Source of the DNA: an uncultured Eubacteriales bacterium | GTDB taxonomy: Bacteria > Bacillota > Clostridia > Christensenellales > Aristaeellaceae | Length of the DNA: 64,000 bases | NCBI GenBank assembly: GCA_902764875.1 | Contig: CACWXP010000007.1 | Location: 59,709 to 123,708 of the forward strand | Direction: 5' to 3' | Shown here: positions 25,672 through 34,668 of the stretch, in pieces | Layout: each line of letters opens with the position of its first letter | Position numbering within the stretch: the first letter of the stretch is position 1 | Made by a program: the position numbers and the translations under genes | Notes under the pieces: generated by a model | Databases searched by the model: none | What the model saw: only the letters and a program-made list of their open reading frames with translations | Told to the model about the DNA's origin: nothing

Positions 25672-26513
25672 ATCATTTGATGGCAGAAATGTCCGCCGTG
25701 CGGGCGCTGATTGACAGCGTTCCGGGAGGCGACGGACTGATTGTTTTCGGCGAAAAAACGCCAGCGCCGGAAACGCTTCGGCGGCTGCAAGGGGAAATCC
25801 AAAAGATGGCAGACGACGGCCACCGGGTTTCGATGATCGCGGTTCATTTGGCCTCCCGTTCAGGCACGGCTTTTCGCCCGGATGCGGTGATGTGCTCGCA
25901 GAGCACGGTGAAGGCCATCTATGTCGGGGCGCTGCTGGAACGCTTTCCGGAGGCCCTTGGGGAACAGCTGGAGCGGATCCGGGAGACCATTGTCCTTTCC
26001 AGCAACGAGGCCTATGAAAGCCTGCGGGACCTTTACGGGACGGAAGTGATCCGCACCTGGTGCCGGGAAACGGGAGTGGCGGAAGGATTTGCCGATGCGC
26101 CTTATCCCCGGGCCTACAGCGCGCGGGATCTGCTGAAGCTGTGGACACGGCTGTACTGCTTTCTGAACGGCGGGTCGGAGGCGGCCGCCGGCGTGGGCGG
26201 GTATTTTGAGAACTCCGCGCTGTCCGCCGCCCGGGAAAGGCTCGGCGGACGATGCCGCGTGCAGACCAAGGCGGGATGGGAAAACGGCATGGGCGACGAC
26301 GCGACGGACTTTGCGCACGCGGTGATTCCAAAGCGGTTTACGGACGGGGATCCGCTGAACGACGAATGCGCCACCAACGACAGCGGCATTGTGTACGCGG
26401 GAAACGGGCCTTATCTTTTTGTGATCTATTCGGACTATCCCTGTCCATGGACCGGGGGCAACCGGCTGGCCGGCCTGACGGACGCGCTGTATGAGTACCT
26501 TGAAAAACTGTGA
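25668..26513 (+). CDS. Class A beta-lactamase-fold serine hydrolase, divergent motifs (3)
   Basis: The 281-residue protein overlaps the previous gene by four bases. It keeps SxxK as STVK (near residue 78), has SNE at the SDN position (near 110) and TKAGW where KTG is expected (near 205). This is a divergent relative of class A enzymes, probably still catalytic because the serine and lysine remain. It lacks a signal peptide. It appears to be cotranscribed with the two preceding hydrolases. The MATE exporter promoter lies inside its last codons. Confidence 0.75.
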   Translation: MNHLMAEMSAVRALIDSVPGGDGLIVFGEKTPAPETLRRLQGEIQKMADDGHRVSMIAVHLASRSGTAFRPDAVMCSQSTVKAIYVGALLERFPEALGEQLERIRETIVLSSNEAYESLRDLYGTEVIRTWCRETGVAEGFADAPYPRAYSARDLLKLWTRLYCFLNGGSEAAAGVGGYFENSALSAARERLGGRCRVQTKAGWENGMGDDATDFAHAVIPKRFTDGDPLNDECATNDSGIVYAGNGPYLFVIYSDYPCPWTGGNRLAGLTDALYEYLEKL

Positions 26514-26527
26514 AACCGATGTATAAT
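26500..26527 (+). promoter_or_regulatory. Promoter of the MATE exporter gene
   Basis: TTGAAA at 26500 and TATAAT at 26522 are 16 bases apart, about 27 bases before the ATG at 26554, with a GAGGAGG ribosome site between. The -35 box is inside the 3' end of the preceding gene. Confidence 0.7.
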
Positions 26528-26553
26528 GATGGCGCAGAGGAGGAGCAGCCGTC

Positions 26554-27915
26554 ATGAAGCGCTTGAATCAGACACTGGAGAAATGGTTTTCCTCGGAGCT
26601 GTTTACATGGCCGGAACTCAAAAAGATGTTCCTGACCCTCCTGCTCGACCAGGCTTTTGTCTATATCATCAGCGTACTTACCACGATGCTCGTTTCCCGT
26701 GTCGGGGAGGCCGCGATGGCCGCCGTTTCCCTGGTGTCGACGGTGAACGGCATGGTTTCCCTGATCTTCACCGCGCTGGCGACCGGCGGCGGCATCGTGG
26801 TTTCCCGGGCGAAAGGGCGGGGAGACACCGCCGGGATTCAGCAGGCCATCGGGGAAGTGACGGGGGTCTGTTTCCTCACCGCGCTGGTGCTGAGCAGCGC
26901 GATGTACGCCGGGGCGGACGCGGTTGTGCATCTGCTGTATCCGGGCGTGGAACCGCTGGTGACCGAATACGCGGTCAGCTATATGCGGATGATGTGCATC
27001 TCCTTTATTCCGTTTTCTGTTTTCAACGCGATTTTCAATATCTTCCGGAACCTGGGGGACACCCGGTCCAGCCTTTTCCTGACCATTGTGATCAACGCGG
27101 CCCACCTGATTCTCAGCCTGCTGTTCATCAATGTTTTCAATATGGGCGTCCGGGGTTCGGGACTTTCATATATCGTGGTCAGGACGATCGGCATGGCGGT
27201 GGCTCTGCTCTGGATCCTGAAGGTGCACAATACATACGGCGTTCGTTTTTCCGGGTTCTTCCGCTTCAGCCGGAAGGTGACAAAGGAACTGTTTTCCCTG
27301 GGCATGCCGCTGACGGTGGAATCCCTGCTTCTGCAGGGAGGAATGCTGCTTGTCAATATATATCTGGCCCGGCTGAGCACGATGGAGATGGCGGCGCACG
27401 CACGGGCCAATTCCATTCTGAATCTTTACAACACAACGGCCGGCGCACTGACGGCGATGACGGGAACTATCTGCGGCCAGTGTTTCGGCGCCGGAAGAAC
27501 GGACCTGATGCGCCGGTACGGGAAAAACCTGATCCGGGCCGGACGGATCGCCATGGGACTGACTTCGCTGATTCTTTATCCGCTGACGCCGCTGCTGATT
27601 CTCCTGTTTGACGTGCCGCCGGAAAGCCGTGGCGTGATTTATTTCTGTCTTGCGATTGCGGCGGTGGGGATGCCGCTGTTTGCCGGGGACAGCAACATGA
27701 CCGCGATGATCCTGCGGGTGGCGGGGGACAGCGTGTATACGGGTTTCTGCGCGGTTTCGGCGCTGGCGCTGGGACGGTGCGCGCTGGGTTATCTGCTCAC
27801 GGTACCGCTGGGACTTGGGATCCCGGGCGTGTGGATTGCCCTGGTGTTTGAATGGTGCTACCGGACGATTCTGCAGCGGCTGCGCCTTCGTAGGACCGCC
27901 GCCGCGGCCGGATAA
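26554..27915 (+). CDS. MATE family efflux transporter
   Basis: The 453-residue polytopic protein has about 12 hydrophobic segments in two homologous halves (LTLLLDQAFVYIISVLTTMLVSRVGEAAMAAVSL and LGMPLTVESLLLQGGMLLVNIYLARLST). This pattern is the DinF/NorM-type multidrug and toxin extrusion family, which exports cations or drugs in exchange for Na+ or H+. It has its own promoter inside the preceding gene. The VanY-type gene starts 15 bases downstream, so the two are probably cotranscribed. Confidence 0.92.
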   Translation: MKRLNQTLEKWFSSELFTWPELKKMFLTLLLDQAFVYIISVLTTMLVSRVGEAAMAAVSLVSTVNGMVSLIFTALATGGGIVVSRAKGRGDTAGIQQAIGEVTGVCFLTALVLSSAMYAGADAVVHLLYPGVEPLVTEYAVSYMRMMCISFIPFSVFNAIFNIFRNLGDTRSSLFLTIVINAAHLILSLLFINVFNMGVRGSGLSYIVVRTIGMAVALLWILKVHNTYGVRFSGFFRFSRKVTKELFSLGMPLTVESLLLQGGMLLVNIYLARLSTMEMAAHARANSILNLYNTTAGALTAMTGTICGQCFGAGRTDLMRRYGKNLIRAGRIAMGLTSLILYPLTPLLILLFDVPPESRGVIYFCLAIAAVGMPLFAGDSNMTAMILRVAGDSVYTGFCAVSALALGRCALGYLLTVPLGLGIPGVWIALVFEWCYRTILQRLRLRRTAAAAG

Positions 27916-27929
27916 AGGAGGCAATTCCT

Positions 27930-28523
27930 TTGGACTACATGATTCTGGTCAACCAAAGCCACCCGCTTCCCGAAGACTGGGAGAAATTGCTTCAGACCGT
28001 GACTGTCGTCAATTCCGTCGGGGATGAGGTTGTGGTTGAGAAGAAGACCTACGACGCGTATCTTTTACTTAAAAAAAGCCTGGAGGAAAAGGACGGCATC
28101 TGCCTGGAACCGGATTCCGGCCTGCGCAGCATTGCAGAGCAGCAGGAGATTATGGAACGCTTTACGGAAAAATACGGCGCAGAATATGCCCGAAAAACCG
28201 TTGCGCCGCCCGGCTACTCGGAACACCATACCGGACTGGCGGTGGATCTTTATTACCGGCTGAAAAACGCGGACGGCAGCGTCCGGGATGTTTATACCAA
28301 CGAAGAGCTTGAGGAACATCCGGACATCTGGGCCGTCATTCACGGGCGGCTGGCGGAATTCGGGTTTATCCTGCGCTATCCGGAGGGGAAAACCCACATT
28401 ACGGGATATCAATACGAACCGTGGCACATCCGGTATCTGGACAGTGCGGCCGCTGCCGCGGACATCATGGGCAGGCCCGGGCTGACGCTGGAAGAATGGC
28501 TGGCGGAGAAGGGCAGCAAGTGA
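27930..28523 (+). CDS. VanY/LdcB-type D-alanyl carboxypeptidase without signal peptide
   Basis: AAGGAGG lies eight bases before a TTG at 27930, giving 197 residues; an ATG three codons later is too far from the site. The zinc peptidase motifs are clear: SEHHTGLAVDL (His and Asp ligands, near residue 95) and EPWHIRYL (catalytic Glu region and third His, near 165). Such enzymes remove terminal D-Ala from wall peptides. Family members are normally secreted or membrane-anchored; this one has neither signal nor anchor, matching the cytoplasmic set of cell-wall salvage enzymes upstream. Confidence 0.87.
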   Translation: MDYMILVNQSHPLPEDWEKLLQTVTVVNSVGDEVVVEKKTYDAYLLLKKSLEEKDGICLEPDSGLRSIAEQQEIMERFTEKYGAEYARKTVAPPGYSEHHTGLAVDLYYRLKNADGSVRDVYTNEELEEHPDIWAVIHGRLAEFGFILRYPEGKTHITGYQYEPWHIRYLDSAAAAADIMGRPGLTLEEWLAEKGSK

Positions 28524-28589
28524 AGACAGACACGGAAGCGAGGCGGCGGAGAAGCGCGGGGCGTAAAGGCAGACGCAAACGCAGCGGTA

Positions 28590-29786
28590 TTACTGCTTTT
28601 TCCGACTTTTCCGCAGCATGAAGGCGCGGGCCACGTTGATACCGATTTTCCAGGGAAGGGGACGAAGAGCTTTGTCCGCTTCCTTTAATTTTTCGCGGAT
28701 CGGAATGCCCTGGGGACAGTGCTTTTCACATTTTCCGCAGCCGACACACTGCGTTGCGAAGGCCGGCTGACGGGTCAGACTGACGGTCTGGGCAAAACGG
28801 AAGCGTGCCTCGGCCTTTCCTTCCGTGGACATCGTGTTATAGCAACGGAAAATGCCGGGGATATCGACGCCCTGAGGGCAGGGCATGCAATAGCGGCAGG
28901 CGGTGCAGCCGACCTTTTCACCGGCGCGGATCAGGGTTTTTACCTGATCCAGAAGGATGAAATCCGACTCAGTCAGCGTTCCGGGAAATGCTGTGCAGGC
29001 GGTTTCGACATTTTCATTGACCATTTCCACCGAATTCATACCGGAAAGAACGACGGTGACCTCCGGCTGGTTGAAGAGCCAGCGGAAAGCCCACCCGGCG
29101 GGGGACCAGCCCCGGCCGCTTTCCGCCATGCGTTTTTTCGCCTCCGAGGGGAGAAGACTGACCAGCTTTCCGCCCCGCAGGGGCTCCATGATCACGACGG
29201 GAATGCCCCGGGCGGCAGCAGCCTTCAGCCCTTCGACGCCGGCCTGGGTGGTTCCGTCGAGATAGTTATACTGGATCTGGCAGAAATCCCAGTCGTAATC
29301 CTGCAGGATTTTCAGGAAGTTCTCCGTGTTTCCGTGGAAGGAGAAGCCGATGTTCCGGATGGCGCCGGCGGCCTTTTTTTCCGCGATCCAGGAGAGGATG
29401 CCCATCTGCTTCAGGCGTTCCCACTGGGCAATGTCGGTGAGCATGTGCATGAGGTAATAGTCAATATAGTCCGTACGCAGGCGGGAAAGTTCTTCCCCGA
29501 AGGTTTTCTCCGCGCCGGCGAGACTGCGGACCATATACTGGGGCAGCTTGGTGGCGATATACACCTGAGACCGGATGCCGTTGCGCTCCAGAACCGTTCC
29601 GAGGAGGGCCTCGCTGCCGGGATAGATATAGGCCGTGTCATAATAATTGACGCCCGCATGAAAGGCGGTCATGATTTCTTTTTCCGCCTTTTCCAGATCC
29701 AGGGCGTTTCCCTTTTTCGTGAAGCGCATGCAGCCGAAACCCAGAACGGACAGATCCCGGCCGTATTTATCCTTGCGGTACTGCAT
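28590..29786 (-). CDS. Aldo/keto reductase with C-terminal 4Fe-4S cluster region
   Basis: The 398-residue protein begins with an aldo/keto reductase barrel (LGFGCMRF, then NYYDTAYIYPGSE with the catalytic Asp-Tyr, IATKLP, and DYYLMHML). It ends with a ferredoxin-like segment with cysteines in CTACRYCMPCPQGVDIP and CVGCGKCEKHCPQGIPI, which should hold iron-sulfur clusters. This architecture is common in anaerobic Firmicutes; substrates are mostly unknown. It converges with the VanY gene. The hairpin at 29852-29878 separates it from the flavin reductase gene. Confidence 0.92.
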   Translation of the reverse strand: MQYRKDKYGRDLSVLGFGCMRFTKKGNALDLEKAEKEIMTAFHAGVNYYDTAYIYPGSEALLGTVLERNGIRSQVYIATKLPQYMVRSLAGAEKTFGEELSRLRTDYIDYYLMHMLTDIAQWERLKQMGILSWIAEKKAAGAIRNIGFSFHGNTENFLKILQDYDWDFCQIQYNYLDGTTQAGVEGLKAAAARGIPVVIMEPLRGGKLVSLLPSEAKKRMAESGRGWSPAGWAFRWLFNQPEVTVVLSGMNSVEMVNENVETACTAFPGTLTESDFILLDQVKTLIRAGEKVGCTACRYCMPCPQGVDIPGIFRCYNTMSTEGKAEARFRFAQTVSLTRQPAFATQCVGCGKCEKHCPQGIPIREKLKEADKALRPLPWKIGINVARAFMLRKSRKKQ

Positions 29787-29851
29787 TGTGTTTCCTCCGG
29801 CAAATGTTTTTGCGGGTGTTAACGTGATGTTTTATTAACAGGAAAACTTTC

Positions 29852-29878
29852 AAAAACTGCGCAGCAACATTGCTGCAC
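29852..29878 (-). terminator. Rho-independent terminator after the flavin reductase gene
   Basis: On the minus strand TGTGCAGCAA and TTGCTGCGCA form a stem (two-base loop, centred at 29869), followed by GTTTTTG. It lies 16 bases after the stop at 29894. Confidence 0.75.
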
Positions 29879-29893
29879 AGGGCTTTTTCATGC

Positions 29894-30463
29894 TCAGAAG
29901 GCTTCCCCGGGTTCGCCCCAGGCGCCCAGATCCGCACCGTTCCAGCCGAAATAGCGGTTGCAGGTGGTCCGCACCGGAGCGATGGCAGCCAGCTTTTCGG
30001 GAGAAGGAATCGCGCTGTCGGTCAGGGCATCGTCCTGGAGGACATTGCGGATTTTGCAGATCATGACCTCTCCGTCGTGCAGGGGAATGAACTGCTTGAC
30101 TTCCAGTTCAAAGGAAACGGGGGACGCCGTCAGAACCGGAACGGACAGAACACGGCCTTTTTCGATTTCCAGATTCGGGTTCATTTTCTCCGGATTATGG
30201 CCGTCGGTGTTTCCGAGATGATCTGCCAGGGGCAGAAGGGCTTCGGTGACCAGATTGGCGGAGAATACCTTGTGCTTATGAATATTTTCCTTCGTCAGCT
30301 TTTCACCGCCGATGCAGGCCATGACGCCCAGTTCGCCGTCCCAGACATAGCTGAACCAGCAGAAGAGGCCGAAATCGGGCCTGCCTTCATCGTCATAGGT
30401 GCCATAAAGAAAGAGCGTCTGGGGGCAGAAATCATTTGTAGGCTTGATGCTTGTTTTACTCAT
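29894..30463 (-). CDS. Flavin reductase family protein
   Basis: The ATG at 30463 follows GAGGAGG and gives 189 residues. The sequence contains CWFSYVWDGELGVMACIGGEKLTKENI and FSANLVTEAL, the split-barrel FMN-binding pattern of flavin reductase/DIM6-NTAB-like proteins. These reduce flavin with NAD(P)H or use bound FMN in redox reactions. It is a single-gene unit with a terminator downstream; the partner is unknown. Confidence 0.85.
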   Translation of the reverse strand: MSKTSIKPTNDFCPQTLFLYGTYDDEGRPDFGLFCWFSYVWDGELGVMACIGGEKLTKENIHKHKVFSANLVTEALLPLADHLGNTDGHNPEKMNPNLEIEKGRVLSVPVLTASPVSFELEVKQFIPLHDGEVMICKIRNVLQDDALTDSAIPSPEKLAAIAPVRTTCNRYFGWNGADLGAWGEPGEAF

Positions 30464-30632
30464 AGCGGCTCCTCCTCGGTTTTCGGGGCTTTTGACCGGT
30501 TTCTCCGCCCTGCGCATCGCGATGGCGCGACCGGCAAAGGCATCCGGATTTCTTTCTCCCATCATATCTGTGTTTGCCGGCGTTGTCAAACCCGGCCGGT
30601 TTCCCGGAAACAAAACAAGTACCGAAAACGGA

Positions 30633-30661
30633 TTGACGGCAGGACAGAAGTTCTTTATGAT
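30633..30661 (+). promoter_or_regulatory. Promoter of the ABC exporter operon
   Basis: TTGACG at 30633 and TATGAT at 30656 are spaced by 17 bases, 64 bases before the ATG at 30725. The 260 bases between the flavin reductase and exporter genes hold no convincing gene. Confidence 0.8.
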
Positions 30662-30724
30662 GAGCGGGAAAGAACAGCAACGCGAGGCAAAGAAGAAGCA
30701 CAGGAAGGAAAAACGGGGTATCCA

Positions 30725-32494
30725 ATGAAATTTCTTTGGAAGTATCTGAAAAAGTATCGATGGATGATCCTGCTCGGGATGGGCATGAAGCTGGCCGGTA
30801 CGCTGACGGAGCTTCTGATCCCCTATGTGATGGAGCATCTGCTGGATCATGTGGTGCCGGAAAAGGAGACGGCGCCCGTGCTGCTGTGGGGCGGGGCCAT
30901 GATCCTGCTGGCATGCGTGGTGCGGTTTCTGAACGTGACGGCAAACCGGAAGGCCGTGCAGATTGCCAAGGAAAGCATCTTTACCATCCGGCAGGATCTG
31001 TTTCATTCCGCACTGAATCTGTCCGGCGGTCAGACGGATGAAATCGGACTGCCGTCGCTGATTTCCCGGATGACATCGGATACCTATAATGTTCAGAACT
31101 TTATCCGGGCAGCGCAGACGCTGGGCATCCGGGCGCCGATCATGCTGATCGGCGGCATCGCGATCACACTGACCATGGACACGGGGCTGGCGCTGATTCT
31201 TTGCATCATGGCGCCGATCATGATCGGTCTGGTGGTGTTTATTTCCTTCAAGGGGATTCCGCTGTACGACAAGGTGCAGCAGGGCATGGACGACATCGTG
31301 CGCATCATGCGGGAAAACATTTCCGGCATCCGGGTGGTGAAGGCCCTTTCAAAGGAACCCTATGAGATGCGCCGATTCAGCGGGGCCAACGATACCACGG
31401 CCCGGCGGGACATCAAGGCGAGCATCATCATGGCGCTGCCGGGCCCGGTGGTGACGCTGTTTCTGAACATCGGGCTGACGCTGATCGTTTTTATCGGTGC
31501 GAAGCGCGTGAACGCGGGTGCGACACAGCCCGGTGTCATTCTGGCCTTTCTGACCTACTTCAATATGATCCTGATGGGCGTGATGGGCCTGAATCGTGTG
31601 TTCCTGATGCTCTCCAAGGCAAACGCTTCGGCTGCCCGCATTGCCGAGGCGGCGGAGATGCAGGAGGATCTGGCCGTGGTATCGGCGGAAGAAGGGGCAA
31701 AAACCGACCGGGAAGGTTTCATCGTCTTTGATCATGTGACGTTCAGCTATGCGGGGAACAGGGAAGACAAACCGGAAAACGCTGCAGCCTTCGCTGGCTC
31801 CTCCCGGCAGCAGTGCCTGAAAGATGTGGATTTTTCGATTCGGAAGGGCGGCTCCCTGGGCATCATCGGCGCCACGGGAAGCGGAAAGACCACGATTATC
31901 AACCTGCTGATGCGGTTTTACGACCCGCAGGAGGGACATGTATTCATTGACGGCACAGACGTGCGCACGATGGACCGGGACGATCTGCGCCGCCGGTTCG
32001 GGACGGTTTTCCAGAACGATACGATCTTTGCCGCCAGCATCCGGGAGAACGTGGTGTTCGAGCGGAAGGTGGATGAAGAACGGCTGCAGGAAGCGCTGGA
32101 AGACGCCATGGCTGCAGACTTTGTGAACCGCTATCCGGACGGCGCAGATCACATGGCGGCGATTCACGGCGGCAATTTCTCCGGCGGACAGAAGCAGCGG
32201 CTGCTGATTGCCCGGGCGCTGGCGGCGAAACCGGACATTCTGATTCTGGACGATTCCTCCTCGGCGCTGGATTACCGGACGGACGCGGAACTTCGCAAGG
32301 CGATTGCCGCGCGATATGATGATACCACGCTGATCGTGATTGCCCAGCGGATCTCTTCCATTATGAATCTGGACGAGATCATCGTGCTGGACGAGGGCGA
32401 AATGATCGGAAAGGGGACGCATGAGGAACTGATGCGCAGCTGCCCGGTTTACCGGGAGATCCAGCAGACCCAAATGGGGGAGGCGGGAGCATGA
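30725..32494 (+). CDS. ABC exporter half-transporter with degenerate Walker B (subunit 1)
   Basis: The 589-residue protein has an N-terminal six-helix membrane domain and a C-terminal ATPase. The Walker A is GATGSGKTT, the signature is FSGGQKQR and the Walker B reads ILILDDSSSALD, with aspartate in place of the catalytic glutamate. This is the pattern of the non-canonical subunit in heterodimeric exporters such as BmrCD/LmrCD. It overlaps the second subunit gene by four bases. The pair probably exports drugs, lipids or peptides; the substrate is not evident. Confidence 0.92.
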   Translation: MKFLWKYLKKYRWMILLGMGMKLAGTLTELLIPYVMEHLLDHVVPEKETAPVLLWGGAMILLACVVRFLNVTANRKAVQIAKESIFTIRQDLFHSALNLSGGQTDEIGLPSLISRMTSDTYNVQNFIRAAQTLGIRAPIMLIGGIAITLTMDTGLALILCIMAPIMIGLVVFISFKGIPLYDKVQQGMDDIVRIMRENISGIRVVKALSKEPYEMRRFSGANDTTARRDIKASIIMALPGPVVTLFLNIGLTLIVFIGAKRVNAGATQPGVILAFLTYFNMILMGVMGLNRVFLMLSKANASAARIAEAAEMQEDLAVVSAEEGAKTDREGFIVFDHVTFSYAGNREDKPENAAAFAGSSRQQCLKDVDFSIRKGGSLGIIGATGSGKTTIINLLMRFYDPQEGHVFIDGTDVRTMDRDDLRRRFGTVFQNDTIFAASIRENVVFERKVDEERLQEALEDAMAADFVNRYPDGADHMAAIHGGNFSGGQKQRLLIARALAAKPDILILDDSSSALDYRTDAELRKAIAARYDDTTLIVIAQRISSIMNLDEIIVLDEGEMIGKGTHEELMRSCPVYREIQQTQMGEAGA

Positions 32495-34260
32495 CGCGCA
32501 GAGAATCCATCATGACCAGGCCCAAAGACTCCAAAGGCGCCTTCCGGCGGCTGCTGTCCTACCTCGGCGCTTTCAAGGCATGGATCCTGCTGGTGGCGGT
32601 ACTGTGCCTGATCAGCAACGTGCTGAGCCTGTGGGGACCGTCGCTGGCGGGATCCGCCATCAATGAGGCGGCTGCGGGTGTGGACAGGGTCGATTTTGAA
32701 AAGGTTACCTACTACGCTGTCCGGATGCTGGCGGTTTACGCATGCTCTTCGCTGATCACCATTCTGATTCACATGATCATGGTGAACGTATCCAAACGCG
32801 CGGGCCGGAAGATGCGGCAGGACGTGTTTGACAAGCTGATGCGGCTGCCGGTGGGATTCTTTGACCGGAACCAGGCGGGGGATATGATCAGCCGGGTTTC
32901 CTATGACGTGGACGTGATCAGCACCTGCATGGCCACGGACGTGGTGGCGATTCTGACCAGCGTTGTGACAGTGGTCGGCGCGATGATCATGATGGTCCGG
33001 ATTTCCCCGATGCTGAGCCTGGTGACGCTGGTTACAGTGCCTGCTTCCATCGGATTCACCGCCCATATGCGCAAAAAAACGCAGCCGCGGTTTGTGAAGC
33101 GGTCCAAAGCCTACGGAGCGATGAACGGCTTTGTGGAGGAACAGCTTTCCGGACAGAAAACCATCCAGGCCTATGCCTATGAGGATCAGATTGACGAAAA
33201 ATACAACGATATCAACCACCAGGCCGCGGACGCCTACTACGAGGCAGATTCCCTGGCGGCAACCATCGGGCCGACGGTTGGATTTATCAACAATATCGGC
33301 CTGAGCCTGATTGCCCTGCTGGGATCGGTGCTGTATATGAACGGTTCGATCGGCCTGGGCAATATTTCTTCCTTTGTGCTGTATTCCCGCAAGTTTTCCG
33401 GACCGATCAACGAGGTTGCGAATATCATCAACGAACTGTTTTCTGCCCTGGCTGCGGCGGAACGGGTGTTCGGACTGCTGGACCAGGCGGAGGAACTTCA
33501 GGACGCGGAGAACGCACGGACGCTGACAGAGCCGGAAGGGAACGTGGCACTGGATCATGTTTTCTTCGGCTATGAACCGGAACGGACGATTATCCATGAT
33601 CTTTCCATGCAGGCGGACGCCGGAAAACTGACCGCCATCGTCGGTCCGACAGGCGCCGGGAAAACCACGATTATCAACCTGCTGATGCGCTTTTATGACG
33701 TGGACAGCGGAAGCGTGACCGTGGACGGGCAGAACGTTCGGGAACTGACCCGGCGAAGTCTCCGGTCGGCCTATGCCATGGTGCTGCAGGATACCTGGGT
33801 TTTCCGGGGAACGATTTTTGACAATATCGCCTACGGCAAGGAGAATGCGACGATGGAAGAGGTTGTCGCCGCGGCGAAGGCGGCCCATATCCATCCGTTT
33901 ATCATGCGCCTGCCGGAAGGGTATCAGACGGTCATCAGCGAAGACGGCGGCAACATTTCCAAGGGTCAGAAACAGCTGCTGACCATTGCGAGGGCGATGC
34001 TTTACACCTCCAGCATGCTGATTCTGGACGAGGCGACATCGAACGTGGATACCTCCACGGAACGGGAGATCCAGCGGGCCATGCGGGAGCTGATGACAGG
34101 ACGGACCTGCTTTGTGATTGCCCACAGGCTTTCCACTATCCGGAATGCGGATAATATCCTGGTGGTGAACCAGGGAGACGTCGTTGAGCAGGGGACACAT
34201 GATGAACTGATGCGGGCAAAAGGGTTCTATTACCGCCTGTACCGGGCTCAGTTTGAATAA
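32491..34260 (+). CDS. ABC exporter half-transporter with canonical Walker B (subunit 2)
   Basis: This 589-residue partner has a membrane domain followed by an ATPase with Walker A GPTGAGKTT, canonical Walker B MLILDEATSNVD and an altered signature (NISKGQKQ instead of LSGGQ). In the heterodimer its Walker motifs would pair with the normal signature of subunit 1 to make one active ATP site, while the other site is degenerate in both Walker B and signature. The ATGA overlap indicates coupled translation. The small minus-strand gene just downstream converges on it. Confidence 0.93.
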   Translation: MTRRESIMTRPKDSKGAFRRLLSYLGAFKAWILLVAVLCLISNVLSLWGPSLAGSAINEAAAGVDRVDFEKVTYYAVRMLAVYACSSLITILIHMIMVNVSKRAGRKMRQDVFDKLMRLPVGFFDRNQAGDMISRVSYDVDVISTCMATDVVAILTSVVTVVGAMIMMVRISPMLSLVTLVTVPASIGFTAHMRKKTQPRFVKRSKAYGAMNGFVEEQLSGQKTIQAYAYEDQIDEKYNDINHQAADAYYEADSLAATIGPTVGFINNIGLSLIALLGSVLYMNGSIGLGNISSFVLYSRKFSGPINEVANIINELFSALAAAERVFGLLDQAEELQDAENARTLTEPEGNVALDHVFFGYEPERTIIHDLSMQADAGKLTAIVGPTGAGKTTIINLLMRFYDVDSGSVTVDGQNVRELTRRSLRSAYAMVLQDTWVFRGTIFDNIAYGKENATMEEVVAAAKAAHIHPFIMRLPEGYQTVISEDGGNISKGQKQLLTIARAMLYTSSMLILDEATSNVDTSTEREIQRAMRELMTGRTCFVIAHRLSTIRNADNILVVNQGDVVEQGTHDELMRAKGFYYRLYRAQFE

Positions 34261-34272
34261 GAGGTCATGGTC

Positions 34273-34434
34273 TTATTTCCTTGCAGTCACAGCCTTGATT
34301 AGGCGGTTGAAAAGATTCATCCGGGTCTTGCTCATTCCGCTGAGCTTCGGATTCCGCAGCTCGGGTGTGTAAACATCCTCAGCCAGAATCACAGACAGGT
34401 TCGCAGTGTTGACAGTGTTCGTCAGGTTCATCAT
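34273..34434 (-). CDS. Small hypothetical protein, 53 residues
   Basis: The ATG at 34434 has an excellent GAGGAGG site nine bases upstream. The product begins MMNLTNTVNTANLSVILAED and ends with the basic segment MNLFNRLIKAVTARK. I do not recognise a family. The Thr/Asn-rich N-terminal part is followed by an acidic middle and a basic amphipathic tail. It has no clear membrane segment. The strong ribosome site argues that it is translated. Confidence 0.5.
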   Translation of the reverse strand: MMNLTNTVNTANLSVILAEDVYTPELRNPKLSGMSKTRMNLFNRLIKAVTARK

Positions 34435-34606
34435 CGTATTGATCCTCCTCGTTCCTTTCGGTCGTTCAGTTCCTTTTGACATGCATATCATAGCAGAAAC
34501 GACAGGAGAATCTTATATATTTATTGTAAAACTTACATAAATATAATGCAATTATTCAGCGTGCCTGCAGAAAAGCTCGCGGAGCCCGAGAGAAAGAAAA
34601 GTCATC

Positions 34607-34636
34607 TTGTCAACCGCCACGCCTGTGACGTATAAT
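34607..34636 (+). promoter_or_regulatory. Promoter of the HD-GYP gene
   Basis: TTGTCA at 34607 and TATAAT at 34631 are separated by 18 bases. The expected start of transcription is about 26 bases before the ATG at 34669, with GGGAGGTG between. Confidence 0.78.
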
Positions 34637-34668
34637 AGCTCAAAGATGTACGGGAGGTGGGTTCCGGA

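Noticed and set aside
23344-26331. 995-codon open frame on the minus strand opposite three hydrolase genes
   Set aside because: Low-complexity Arg/Pro/His composition and full overlap with well-supported plus-strand genes indicate a shadow frame.
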